DNA of 64,000 nt from Catonia carolina (lineage: Eukaryota; Arthropoda; Insecta; Hemiptera; Achilidae), in assembly GCA_035578175.1 (NCBI GenBank), contig JAQMRL010000016.1, positions 4,200,721-4,264,720 on the forward strand. Direction: 5' to 3'. The number at the start of each line of letters is the position of its first letter. The first letter of the stretch is position 1. Shown here piece after piece: positions 1 to 9,329 of the stretch. The translations under genes and the position numbers were made by a program. The notes below the pieces were generated by a model. The model was not told where the DNA came from. It saw only the letters and a program-made list of their open reading frames with translations, and ran no database searches.

Positions 1-105
1 AGTGTTTTAAGAATTTTTCCTAATCTGTTAATCAATGTTTGTAGATGGTGAACTGTTTTTCATTTCAAAAGGTTTTCTAGCTTGAGCAATCCTACTTTTG
101 ATATA

Positions 106-1077
106 CGAGGCGTGTTCAGAAAGTAAGTACTGTTTTTAAAAAAAGCAAGTAAAACAATTGTTTTTCAACACAATTTTATTTCTACATGGAAGTCCAAACA
201 AACCTTAAACTATTTTTCAACATAGTTTCAACCGATGTTCAAACACTTGTCGTAGCGGGTGATCAATTTGTCTATACCCTCTTCATAGAAGGTTCCTGCC
301 AACGAATGTAGCCACGACTCCACGGCAGTTTTCACTTCATTGTCGGTTTCAAAGCGTTGGCCGCCTAGCTCGCGCTTCATGTGCAGGAACTAGTGGTAGT
401 CAGACGGTGCCAAGTCCGGGCTGTAGGGCGGGTGATCAAACGGTTCCCAACGAAAGTGTCGAACCAATGTTTGAGTGTCACCAGCGGTATGGGGCCGAGC
501 ATTGTAATGGAGCAACACAATTCCGTTACTGAGCATTCCTCTCCGTTTGTTTTGAATTGCCCGCCTTAGTTTTCTTAAGGTTTCGCAATACCTTGCCGCA
601 TTAATGGTTTCACCTCTTGGGAGAAAATCAATCAGCAAAACACCTTTCCGATCCCAAAAGGCAGTGCACATGATTTTTTGTGCAGACATTGTCGTCTTGA
701 ATTTTTGTTTCTTCGGGGATTGCGTGTGTCGCCACTCCATGGACTGCTGTTTAGATTCCGGTGTGACATGATGGACCCAATTTTCATCCCGTCACAATTT
801 TGTTTGAAAATCCTCACCATCATCACTGTATCGTGTGAGAAAAGTTAAAGCACTTCCAAGTATCTTGGTTTTGTGCACGTCAGTGGCGGGAACCTTCTAC
901 GAAGAAGGTATAGACAAATTGATCACCCGCTACGACAAGTGTTTGAACATCGGTGAAAACTATGTCGAAAAATAGTTTAAGGTTTGGGCTTTCATGTAGA
1001 AATGAAATTGTGTTGAAAAAAAATTGTTTTACTTGTTTTTTTTTTAAAAACGGTACTTACTTTCTGAACACGTCTCA
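106..1077 (-). mobile_element. Defective mariner element, palindromic ends
   Basis: A 972-bp element flanked by TA, with ends CGAGGCGTGTTCAGAAAGTA and its near-perfect inverse at 1055-1077. The inverted match is far longer than mariner termini: about 190 bp at 106-300 recurs inverted at 885-1077. Both arms encode the transposase C-terminus (around 'GTFYEEGIDKLITRYD') plus 3' UTR, so both ends come from the same original 3' end. The N-terminal half of the gene is gone. Confidence 0.85.
390..740 (-). pseudogene. mariner transposase fragment
   Basis: A 116-residue open frame covers the middle to C-terminal part of a mariner DD34D transposase. It contains CTAFWDRKGVLLIDF, then LLHYNARPHTA, then HPPYSPDLAPSDYH. 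The second catalytic Asp, normally in HDNARPH, is Tyr here, while the third Asp in PSDY is kept. The N-terminal helix-turn-helix and first Asp are absent from this frame; a degenerate upstream piece is visible near 740-826. Family knowledge: the three Asp bind the metal for cut-and-paste transposition, so this copy cannot be active. Confidence 0.85.
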
Positions 1078-1265
1078 TAACATCTGCTTCTACCATCCTT
1101 TGTTATTTTACTCCCTAGATAGCAGAATTCCCCAACTACTGCATGCTATCGTTACCTACTTTTAGATTTTCCATCTCTTCTAAACCACTCTTGCTGGTGC
1201 ACAACACTTTCGTTTTGTTCTTATTAATTTTCATGAAGTAATCCTTTCACATGATTTCATCAGCA

Positions 1266-1844
1266 AAATTAGTAGTAGAGAGGAGGAAGAGAACGAAATA
1301 GTAGACGAGAAGGAGGTCAACATAATTTTTTACACACCCAGTTCAAATAAAATATGTTTAAATGCATCGTCACAAATATACGTTTCTGTACGCACGCATG
1401 CGCGTTTAATTACTACGTTTACGAATAATAAAAGTTTCGATAACAATTTTTAAGATAATATAATTACAGTATCGTATTGTAGAACTGACATACATTCATA
1501 CAGAAAGTGTGGGGTTCATGAAGATGAAACTCCCAAACGGGGCCTCATCAATACGTTACACTTTATTAAATACATGATACATACATCTCTTCACGCCCAT
1601 TAAATTATTTTACATATAGTTGTTATTATCACATTAGGTTTGACGACATGCTGTGCGGGCGAAAAAATGTAAAGTTTCTTTTAAGACAAGTTAATTTAAA
1701 CTATTAGAGATTTCAACAAAGTTTACTAAGTGAGTTGGGTCCATAGTCTATGGAAAGCGTTTTTCAAATTGAGGAAAAATCAATTAGGTGTAAGGAGAAA
1801 GAAAACCGCTTTACCTGATACATATCATTACTTACGAAGCTTCA
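1266..1844. other. AT-rich stretch, nothing recognised
   Basis: No convincing exon, TIR pair or match to the other repeat families of the window was seen here. Confidence 0.5.
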
Positions 1845-1875
1845 CACACACCCACACCCACACAGAAAGAGAAAG

Positions 1876-1938
<63 letters not shown>

Positions 1939-2055
1939 CCAATCGGAGAAAACATGTTTTTCAGGTTCAGTGGACCTGAAATCGTGTATTCCAACAAAAA
2001 CTCGATTTTAACAATCAACATGAAAACAATCTGTTTCTTCTCTATAAATAGGTCT
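1845..2055 (-). mobile_element. Helentron-like 950-bp repeat, fragment with GA microsatellite
   Basis: The block around 1945-2035 matches the 5' part of the 950-bp repeat (compare 42530-42720) read on the minus strand. The internal simple-repeat slot holds CA followed by about 30 GA dinucleotides instead of the GT runs of other copies. The long Arg-Glu reading frame here is a translation of the microsatellite, not a gene. Confidence 0.7.
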
Positions 2056-2059
2056 AACA

Positions 2060-2400
2060 TGCAATTTTGTTGCAAATGTTTGAATTACAAGTTGTAGGAT
2101 TTTCAATTCTCTACATTTTTTATTATACAAATTTTTTCGCTAAAATGCATATTAAAGCCGTAATCTTTAAAAAAAAAAAACAATTTTTTTACGTGAAAAC
2201 AGCCTCACCAAGAATTTCAGCAAACATGGCGCCAACCCTATCTTGTAAAGCATTAAAAATTAAGTAAACCAGGCGATTTAAAAAAAAAAAAAATCCTAGG
2301 ACCAGTTTTTGAGAAAATTACACGAATAAACTACTACTTCCGGTTGACCGATTTTGATGAAAATGTTCGTGTCGGGTCCGGTAGTAGTATAGTCGTGAGA
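2060..2400 (-). mobile_element. Helentron-like 950-bp repeat, middle fragment
   Basis: Matches the middle of the 950-bp family in minus orientation, including CTTCCGGTTGACCGATTTTG and AACATGGCGCCAACCCTATC. Its order relative to the preceding fragment is wrong for a single copy, so these are pieces of two insertions or a rearranged one. Confidence 0.7.
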
Positions 2401-2710
2401 AAGTAAGAAAGGAATTTCCCTTCTACTCCACATCACGTGTAATACTAGCCAAACCGCATAACAACGGCAGTTTGAACGCTACCACTCTGCCTGATAATAT
2501 TAGCTACTAGAATAAGAAATGAAAACCAGACTTACAGTTAACTTAATTTATTGACAAATTATGCAATCGGAAATAAATTAAAAAGTAAGTAAGGAAAAGT
2601 ATTTTTTGAAACCCCTGTTACATGTAAGACGCGTTCCATAACGGCACAGTTTCTATCATTCAGTACATGATACATCAGGTCCGTCTTTCACTTCCCGCTC
2701 AAAAAACGTT
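2401..2710. other. No recognised feature
   Basis: Short stretch between repeats. No exon-like frame or terminal repeat was seen. Confidence 0.4.
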
Positions 2711-2741
2711 ATCACATTATTAATAATTTCATGACTTTGAC

Positions 2742-3253
2742 CATGGGCGGGATCTGGGGGGGGCAAGGGGGGCACTTGCCCCCCCAATATTCTACTGGTA
2801 TACATTTTTAACCAAGTTAGTGTATCGAAAAAATAATTTTAGTCTAGCTATCATGGAAAATATTTTGAAGTTGACATTTTGGCGTCTTAAAGAATATTTC
2901 ACAATCAATTTGTATGTGCAATAAAAAAAAAAGGTCCAATAAAAATGTGTTAATGGTTAAATAAGTTAATACTATTTTTTAACATTTAAAAACATTGTTA
3001 TTGGACCATTTTAGATCAATTTTAGGTTTACATCAATTGGGAGTTAAAATGACGTTTTAACGTTAAAATCCCAACAAAATTTACTTTTTAATTTAGCCTA
3101 AAAACAGCCCTAAAATTGAGTTGAAGGCAATAAAAATCTCAAAATTTTCCGGGGGAGGTCCCCCGGACCCCCCCTTGTGCTGGGGGGTATTCCATACCCC
3201 CCAGACCCCCCGGTATTTGCCCCCCCAATGACTCCCGCCAAATCCCGCCCATG
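2742..3253. mobile_element. TIR element with C/G-run ends
   Basis: Ends CATGGGCGGGATCTGG and CCAAATCCCGCCCATG are inverted, and each is followed inward by long runs of G or C with 'TTGCCCCCCCAA' blocks. The inside is AT-rich with no coding. It is flanked by 31-bp imperfect direct repeats (2711-2741 and 3254-3285). The GC-run termini resemble some hAT-type MITEs, but the superfamily is uncertain. Confidence 0.6.
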
Positions 3254-3408
3254 ATCACATTATTAATAATTTCACGACTTTTGACTATGCAAAACTTAAC
3301 CTTTTTTGACTACTTTAATTTTCCCCCTTTTTCACTCATTTTATATGAACTCAGAACTGAACCGAGTCAACAGTTTTGAATAATAAGAGACATTACATTA
3401 GAAATTCT

Positions 3409-3806
3409 CCCCCTAACAGACAGATGGCGTGTCAAAATAATTAACACTCAATCCGTTCATTGCAGGGCTAAAATAAATAGTTCTGTTTCTTATCACATGG
3501 TCAGCCAACTAAATGACTGAATCATTTAAGAACAGAAGAGGTAGAGGTGTAAAAGACACTAATCAGAGTTATCTCCTCTAAAAGTAATGAATTTCATAAT
3601 ACAGCCAGACCCTGTGGTGAATGAAGTGAAGGTGTCATTTGCAGAGTGGAAAACATGTGCTTTTCAGAGGGCCCGGCATGCTGATAAGCATACTTTACCA
3701 CTCAGTGAGGAAGGCAATGGTAAACCACCTCACTCCTCGTTTTACTCAGTAAAACCTCTACGGGTTCAAACCAGTCTTTCGGCTGATGGCCTAAACAACA
3801 ACAACA
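3409..3806 (+). repeat. SINE-1 copy
   Basis: Full-length copy of a 393-400-bp family. The 5' part starts near ACAGACAGATGG..., and the body contains CCAGACCCTGTGGTGAATGA. The 3' end carries GGTTCAAACC, the stem-loop CAGTC-TTTC-GGCTG and a short AAC-repeat tail. A 77-residue frame over the body is also open in three other copies. Confidence 0.85.
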
Positions 3807-3931
3807 ACATTAGAAATTAAAATCCGATAAATAGCAATATAGTAAACGATAAAAATAAATACATTAGATAGAACAACAAAGATAGATTATAACATTTGTA
3901 TAGAATAACAATTCACTTCAATAACTAACTA

Positions 3932-4335
3932 ATTGTTGTTGTTTAGGTCATCAGCCTGTAGGCTGGTTTGAACCTGTAGAGGTTTTACTAAGTAAATCGA
4001 GGAGTGAGGTGGTTTACCATTGCCTTCCTCACTGAATGGAAAAGTATGCTTATCAGCATGCCGGGCCCTCTGAAAAGCACAAATTTTCCACTCTGCAAAT
4101 GACACCTTCACTTCATTCACCACAGGGTCTGGCTGTATAGTGAAATTCATTACTTTCAGAGGAGATAACTCTGATTAGTGTCTTTTACACCTCTACCTCT
4201 TCTGTTCTTAAATGATTCAGTCATTTAATTGGCTGACCATGTGATAAGAAACAGAACTATTTATTTTAGCCCTGCAACGAACAGATTGAGTGTAAATAAT
4301 TTGACACTCCACCTGTCTGTTATGGGCAGAACTAA
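3932..4335 (-). repeat. SINE-1 copy, inverted neighbour
   Basis: Minus-strand copy lying 125 bp from the preceding plus-strand copy, so the pair could fold into a hairpin of about 400 bp per arm. Its 3' stem-loop reads CAGCC-TACA-GGCTG. Confidence 0.85.
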
Positions 4336-4499
4336 CTAATTAATCACTTCAATACACTAAGGTTAGAACTCAACTATAAAATTGTCAAGTTGTAAACGCA
4401 CTACTCACGCACACCCCTCTCTCCTTATTAAATGGACTTTTCCATACAGACTACTCCCCACCAGCTTAAACTGGCCCAAGACACAGAGACGCCACTTTT

Positions 4500-4770
4500 T
4501 CCTTTTGCAGAATATTTTCACTTTATCTAACTTAAGTTTAAAGTTCATACGATGCTCCGTTGTTGAGATATTCTATTCAAACACATACGCGCGTGCACAC
4601 CCACACCTACGTACTAACGCGCGCGCGCACACAGACCAATCGCTAAAAACATGTTTTTTTGGATTCAGGGGGTCTGCAAACGTGTATATCCGGTGAAGAG
4701 TGGATTCCCTAAAATCGACATGAAAACAATACTTACCTTCCTATATTATATTCATATAGACAAAAGAAAG
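4500..4770 (-). mobile_element. Helentron-like repeat, 5' fragment
   Basis: Minus-strand 5' third of the 950-bp family. The microsatellite slot here is mixed CG/CA (4575-4635), and the outer end reads AGACAAAAGAAAGTAAAA. Confidence 0.75.
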
Positions 4771-4835
4771 TAAAAACCGTAAATTTTGTACGATTCGTAT
4801 TGGTACAAACAGCGTAATTAGTAAACGATTGTGTT

Positions 4836-5025
4836 TTTTTTTTATTTATATAACGTCGCATCAACAGCAACGGTCATTAGCGACGACGTTGGGGTGGAAC
4901 TTTATGCAATGTCGGATGAAATGATTTTTTGTAACGTCTGAAAATATGCCGTGCCTGAGTGGGATTCGAACCCAGGACCGCATGATGAGAGGCGAGCACG
5001 TTACCAACTGCGCCATTTTTTATTT
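4836..5025 (-). repeat. SINE-2, variant body
   Basis: The tRNA-like head (B box GGTTCGAATCC inverted as GGATTCGAACC near 4961-4975; A-box region GCGCAGTTGGTAACG near 5000-5015) is joined to a body containing ACGTCGTCGCTAATGACC. That body differs from the usual 'AACAGTCGGACGTTAAAC' type and matches only the copy at 60365-60566. Confidence 0.8.
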
Positions 5026-5261
5026 ATAAATTTTCTACAATTTTACAAACATAACAACTTATACTATACCCAGAGCATATACAGTATAACGCGGAACCTT
5101 TTGTAGGTTAACTGTACGAATGTAACTGTTCGTTACCGTAAACACAAATCTCGGTTTCTCGAAAACATGGTCGAACACGTGGTATTCACAGTGCTGAACG
5201 CAATGTAACAAAATGTTGTAAAGTTGAAGCTAAAGAAAAATGCCTATCCGTGACTCTTAAC

Positions 5262-5628
5262 CAGTGACGGATTTCCCACTAGGCACACTAGGCCAGTGCC
5301 TAGGGGCGGCACGGCCTGACAGGTGCCGCTAAGCCGCGCCGGATGGTCCGATCTGTCGACGGGCGGCGCGACGGGGTGGCGGCGGTGACTGATACCTCGG
5401 TGTTTTTATGAACACCTGTATTTTTAGTTTGTTATAGTATAAACCTTTTAAAATGTGATTAAAATCTAATTAAGTATCTTTTGGTGATTTTATCAACACC
5501 CGTTTATGAACTCGTTAGATTTACTTTTTTTTAAATTGAGTAATAACTTTGGCACAGATGTGGCATGTTTCAAAAGGGCGGCAGTCAGAATAGTGCCTAG
5601 GGGCAAAAAATTTATAAATCTGTCACTG
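5262..5628. mobile_element. hAT-like MITE with 8-bp target duplication
   Basis: Ends CAGTGACGGATTT and AAATCTGTCACTG are inverted. The flanks CTCTTAAC (5254-5261) and TTCTTAAC (5629-5636) form an 8-bp duplication with one mismatch. Length is 367 bp with no transposase. The 8-bp duplication and CAGTG termini fit the hAT superfamily. Confidence 0.75.
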
Positions 5629-5636
5629 TTCTTAAC

Positions 5637-5775
5637 AAAAGCCGTGAGCGAGCCGTTAACTACTGTGATGTTTCTATTAGCACAATTCGCAAAATAAAGA
5701 AGGAAATTAAGGACGCGAAGAAGCTATTCTTCAACAGTTTTGCTGACACCTGGTAAAAAAAGAAAACGGTTAGGT
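5637..5775 (+). repeat. Transposase helix-turn-helix remnant
   Basis: Positions 5637-5757 match 50170-50310 in inverted orientation. Both look like a decayed N-terminal helix-turn-helix of a transposase (Lys/Arg-rich, then 'LTPGKKRK'). The family was not identified. Confidence 0.4.
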
Positions 5776-6100
5776 AGATACTATAGGGACTGATAATGAA
5801 AACGCAAATGATAGCAATAGTAAAGAAGGCGATTCAATCGTAATTACAGTAAACCAAACATTTCTAGTCATGTAATTATGTTATAGGCAATATTACAGGT
5901 CACATTTATTTCATATAAGATTTATGAAGAAAACATTTTCTCAGAATAAACCACAGGTTACAAAATGTATCCAGAAACTGCACGGTAGTGAAATGTACGA
6001 ATAGTGTCTCACTGTTGAGGTTGGCAGCACTGCAAATATTTCACTTCCCTTCCACACAGCCCATACATACGCAAAAGGCAATCTTGTGGCTTGAGTGCAG

Positions 6101-6378
6101 TATTCAGATGAACTAATGTCCCCTAGCCGTGGGAGCGAGACAATGCATAACGCTCTCACTCGCACAAGCCATACGCGCCGTTCCAATAACATTGGCTTTA
6201 ATTTTACTCATTGTTGTTGAGCAATCGTTAAGCATGCAGTAAGCAAACAAGCAAGCTAACGGCTGTAGTATGTTTTCAGATTTGGATTATAACGGTAAAG
6301 ACGTTTGAGCGCATGCGTAGTTATACCACATATCTCCCTCTCATTCGCTCGGCTATGGGACATTAGTTCCTCTGATAC
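6101..6378. mobile_element. 280-bp TIR element, copy 1
   Basis: TIRs run from TATTCAGATGAACTAATGTC to its inverse ending near CTCTGATACC. Internal blocks CTCTCACTCGCACAAGCCAT and TAGTATGTTTTCAGAT recur in the copies near 19.0-20.7, 35.1 and 54.7 kb. It has no coding capacity. Confidence 0.75.
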
Positions 6379-6637
6379 CTATATCTATATTAACCCTTTC
6401 AATCCCAAATTTTTAAACTATGCACAAACAAATATGTGTACATTGTTTCATATTTTATTGACATTTAAGCGAAATAAAATCACTTTTAGACCTTCAGCCT
6501 TTTTGATAGCAAGACAAAATAGTGTGACACATACTTCACATTGGGCTTGATGGTATCAAAGTTCCCAATAATATAAATAAGTAAAATCATGTGCAGGCTT
6601 CCTAAACAATATTCACTTGCTTAGATTTGTAGCCTGC

Positions 6638-7033
6638 CCATAACAGACAGGTGGAGTGTCAAATTATTTACACTCAATCTGTTAGTTGCAGGGCTAAAAT
6701 AAATAGTTCTGTTTCTTGTCACATGGCCAGCCAATTAAATGACTGAATCATTTAAGAACAGAAGAGGTAGAGGTGTAAAAGACACCAATCAGAGTTATCT
6801 CCTCTGAAAGTAATGGATTTCATTATACAGCCAGACCCTGTGGTGAATGAAGTGAAGGTGTCATTTGCAGAGTGGAAAATATGTGCTTTTCAGAGGGCCC
6901 GGCATGCTGATAAGTGTACTTTTCCATTCAGTGAGGAAGGCAATGGTAAACCACCTCACTCCTCGTTTTACTTAGTAAAACCTCTACAGGTTCAAACCAG
7001 CCTTTCGGCTGATGACCTAAACAACAACAACAG
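6638..7033 (+). repeat. SINE-1 copy
   Basis: Starts CCCATAACAGACAGGTGGAG and ends with stem-loop CAGCC-TTTC-GGCTG and CTAAACAACAACAAC. The body frame remains open and runs on into flanking sequence. Confidence 0.85.
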
Positions 7034-7512
7034 ATTTGTAGCAAAAAAACTAAATATGATTTTAATACCAAAGCATTATTTAAGACTTAAAAAATGTTAC
7101 AATTCAAAAATATTGGTAAAATGGACTAAGTCACTATTTACAGCCTAAAAAATATACTGTATGTACATTCAACATACTCGAAGAAATGCTACTTTATTTT
7201 AGTAAATGAACACGGATACTTAAAACTAAAATTAACCTTGAAAATAAACTAATGATCGTGTCCGTCAGCATCTTACACTGCAAAGTGGAAGTCTCAGGTT
7301 CGATTCGTGGCTAGGGTACAAAAAATTATTACACTTCACATCCAGCGCTCTTTAATCAAAAGTAGTCGCTAACAATTAGACTAGTTTTTATGTCTGTTAC
7401 TATTTCACTCCAATGTGACTTCTATACCACACTGGGTAAGAAAGGCTTAATAAGTTTAATTATTTTTTGAACGCCCTGTACAAGTTAAAACAATGGAAGG
7501 GGTAAATTAGTC
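7034..7512. other. Upstream region of gene 1
   Basis: AT-rich. A decayed tRNA-like patch with CAGGTTCGATTCG sits near 7300-7310 (compare the tRNA B box), but it lacks a foldable tRNA body. No other repeat was recognised immediately upstream of the promoter. Confidence 0.4.
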
Positions 7513-7538
7513 TATAAAAGCATCCCAAAATTTCAGTC
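7513..7538 (+). promoter_or_regulatory. TATA box and candidate initiator of gene 1
   Basis: TATAAAAG at 7513-7520 is followed by TCAGTC at 7533-7538, an exact match to the arthropod initiator consensus TCAKTY. The 22-bp spacing from TATA to the initiator A is shorter than the usual 30, so the true start may be slightly downstream. The 5' UTR would be about 50 bases. Confidence 0.55.
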
Positions 7539-7588
7539 TGTGTTATTGTCATTGAAGTGGTGTTTCAGTTTATACATCAAATGAGAGA

Positions 7589-7933
7589 ATGGGTGTCCAT
7601 TATTTATTTCTGGTAACTTTTCTGCTTCTCAACTGTTTATCTATTTCGTATTCAAGTGGACCACGAACATTACGATCATCATCATCAACATCAACATCAA
7701 CACGATCAACACCACCATCAACACCACCACGACAAGTACCACCACCACCAACACAATCAGCACAATCACTACGATCGGTACCACCACCACCATCTCCCCT
7801 AATAAAACCTCTGAAATATCAGTTACTGTATGCGGTCCAACTGGGACACCAACTCAGTTATCACGATTTACCGTTTTCCCAACCATTAGATGATCAAGGG
7901 CCTAACGAATTCTTTGCACAAGTGATTATCCAT
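7589..7933 (+). CDS. Gene 1 exon 1: signal peptide and low-complexity linker
   Basis: Encodes residues 1-115 in phase 0. The hydrophobic N-terminus MGVHYLFLVTFLLLNCLSIS suits a signal peptide cleaved near residue 22. Residues about 28-70 come from DNA made of TCA, ACA and CCA triplets, a coding microsatellite. It ends at CAT|GTAAGTA. The start at 7589 is preferred over the out-of-frame ATG at 7581, which gives no long frame. Confidence 0.8.
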
Positions 7934-9286
7934 GTAAGTACTATAAAAATTTCTTAATTTTTTTTATATTTCTAATTTGTGTACATTGCAATCGTTTACA
8001 GTTATTATTTTAGATTTAAATAATAGTTAATAGAATAGTAAATAGTTAATTGATTTAGACCAACCCACCGGGGGTTGGTCTAGAGGTGAAGTCGTCGCAA
8101 CATCAGTTGTTTGTTTAACAGCTGATTTTCGGAGACGAAGGTTCCTGGTTCAAATCCTAGTAAAGGTAGTTACTTTTATATCCTTTACTAGGATTTGAAC
8201 CAGGAACCTTCGTCTCCAAAAATCAGCTGTTAAATAGCTGATTTTGGCGACGACTTTACCTCTAGACCAACCCGGTGGGTCATTTCTTAATTAACCTTTA
8301 TTTTTTTCAGCCCACCGGGTTGGTCTAGAGGTAAAGTCGTCGCCAAAATCAGCTGTTTAACAGCTGATTTTCGGAGACGAAGGTGTCTGGTTTAAATCCT
8401 AGTAAAGGTAGTTACTTTTATATCCTTTACTAGGATTTGAACCAGGAACCTTCGTCTCCAAAAATCAGCTGTTAAATAGCTGATTTTGGCGACGACTTTA
8501 CCTCTAGACCAACCCGGTGGGTCATTTCTTAATTAACCTTTATTTTTTTCAGCCCACCGGGTTGGTCTAGAGGTAAAGTCGTCGCCAAAATCAGCTGTTT
8601 AACAGCTGATTTTCGGAGACGAAGGTTCCTGGTTCAAATCCTAGTAAAGGTAGTTACTTTTATATCCTTTACTAGGATTTGAACCAGGAACCTTCGTCTC
8701 CGAAAATCAGCTGTTAAATAGCTGATTTTGGCGACGACTTTACCTCTGGACCAACCCGGTGGGTCATTTCTTAATTAACCTTTATTTTTTTCAACCCACC
8801 GGGTTGGTCTAGAGGTAAAGTCGTCGCCAAAATCAGCTGTTTAACAGCTGATTTTCGGAGACGAAGGTGTCTGGTTCAAATCCTAGTAAAGGTAGTTACT
8901 TTTATACGGATTTGAGTGCTAGACAGTGGTTAACCGTGTACTTTGATGGTTGGGGTTCAATTAAACATAGGCCTACTCTCTCAGGAATGGTCGGCCTTAG
9001 TCTGTACAAGACTACACCTCATTTACACGTCATACACATCATCCTCATCTCATTGGGTCATGGGGTTGCTTATTGTTCTAAATAGAACAGATTGCAACGT
9101 ACACAAATTAGGAATTAAAAAAAAACAAAAAAAACCTTAATTTTAACTTTTTACTTTCTCTTGCCTATATGAATATATAGGAAGAAAAGTATTGTTTTCA
9201 TATCGATTTTAACAAATCGAGTTTTCACCGGATCTACACGTTTTCAAACCCTCTGAATCCAAAAAAAAACATGTTTTTAGCGATTG

Positions 9287-9329
<43 letters not shown>

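Larger units (their letters stand above)
1..1265 (-). mobile_element. LINE-1 fragment split by a mariner insertion
   Basis: Positions 1-105 and 1080-1265 read on the minus strand as two adjoining pieces of the LINE found more completely at 51.5-52.5 kb. They share the blocks around 'ACAAAACGAAAGTGTTGTGC' and 'GAAATGAAAAACAG'. The defective mariner at 106-1077 interrupts them at a TA. The piece carries frame-breaking changes, for example TAG within the part matching 'ENIQEVGEF', so it is a dead 5'-truncated copy. Confidence 0.7.

Noticed and set aside
1730..2011. 93-residue frame with a long Arg-Glu run
   Set aside because: It is a translation of a GA microsatellite inside a repeat; the opposite strand gives a Leu-Ser run for the same reason.
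4382..4696. 104-residue plus-strand frame
   Set aside because: It lies over the CA/CG slot and 5' fragment of the Helentron-like repeat, with no splice or homology support.
7250..7320. tRNA-like B box upstream of gene 1
   Set aside because: No cloverleaf can be drawn from the surrounding sequence; at most an old SINE remnant.
8300..8560. TTTTTTTCAG before each SINE-3 unit as a real splice acceptor
   Set aside because: No open frame follows that would join exon 1 in phase, and the sequence is a repeated spacer.
8064..8795. CRISPR-like array
   Set aside because: Regular spacing comes from inverted SINE heads; there are no unique spacers and the genome is eukaryotic.
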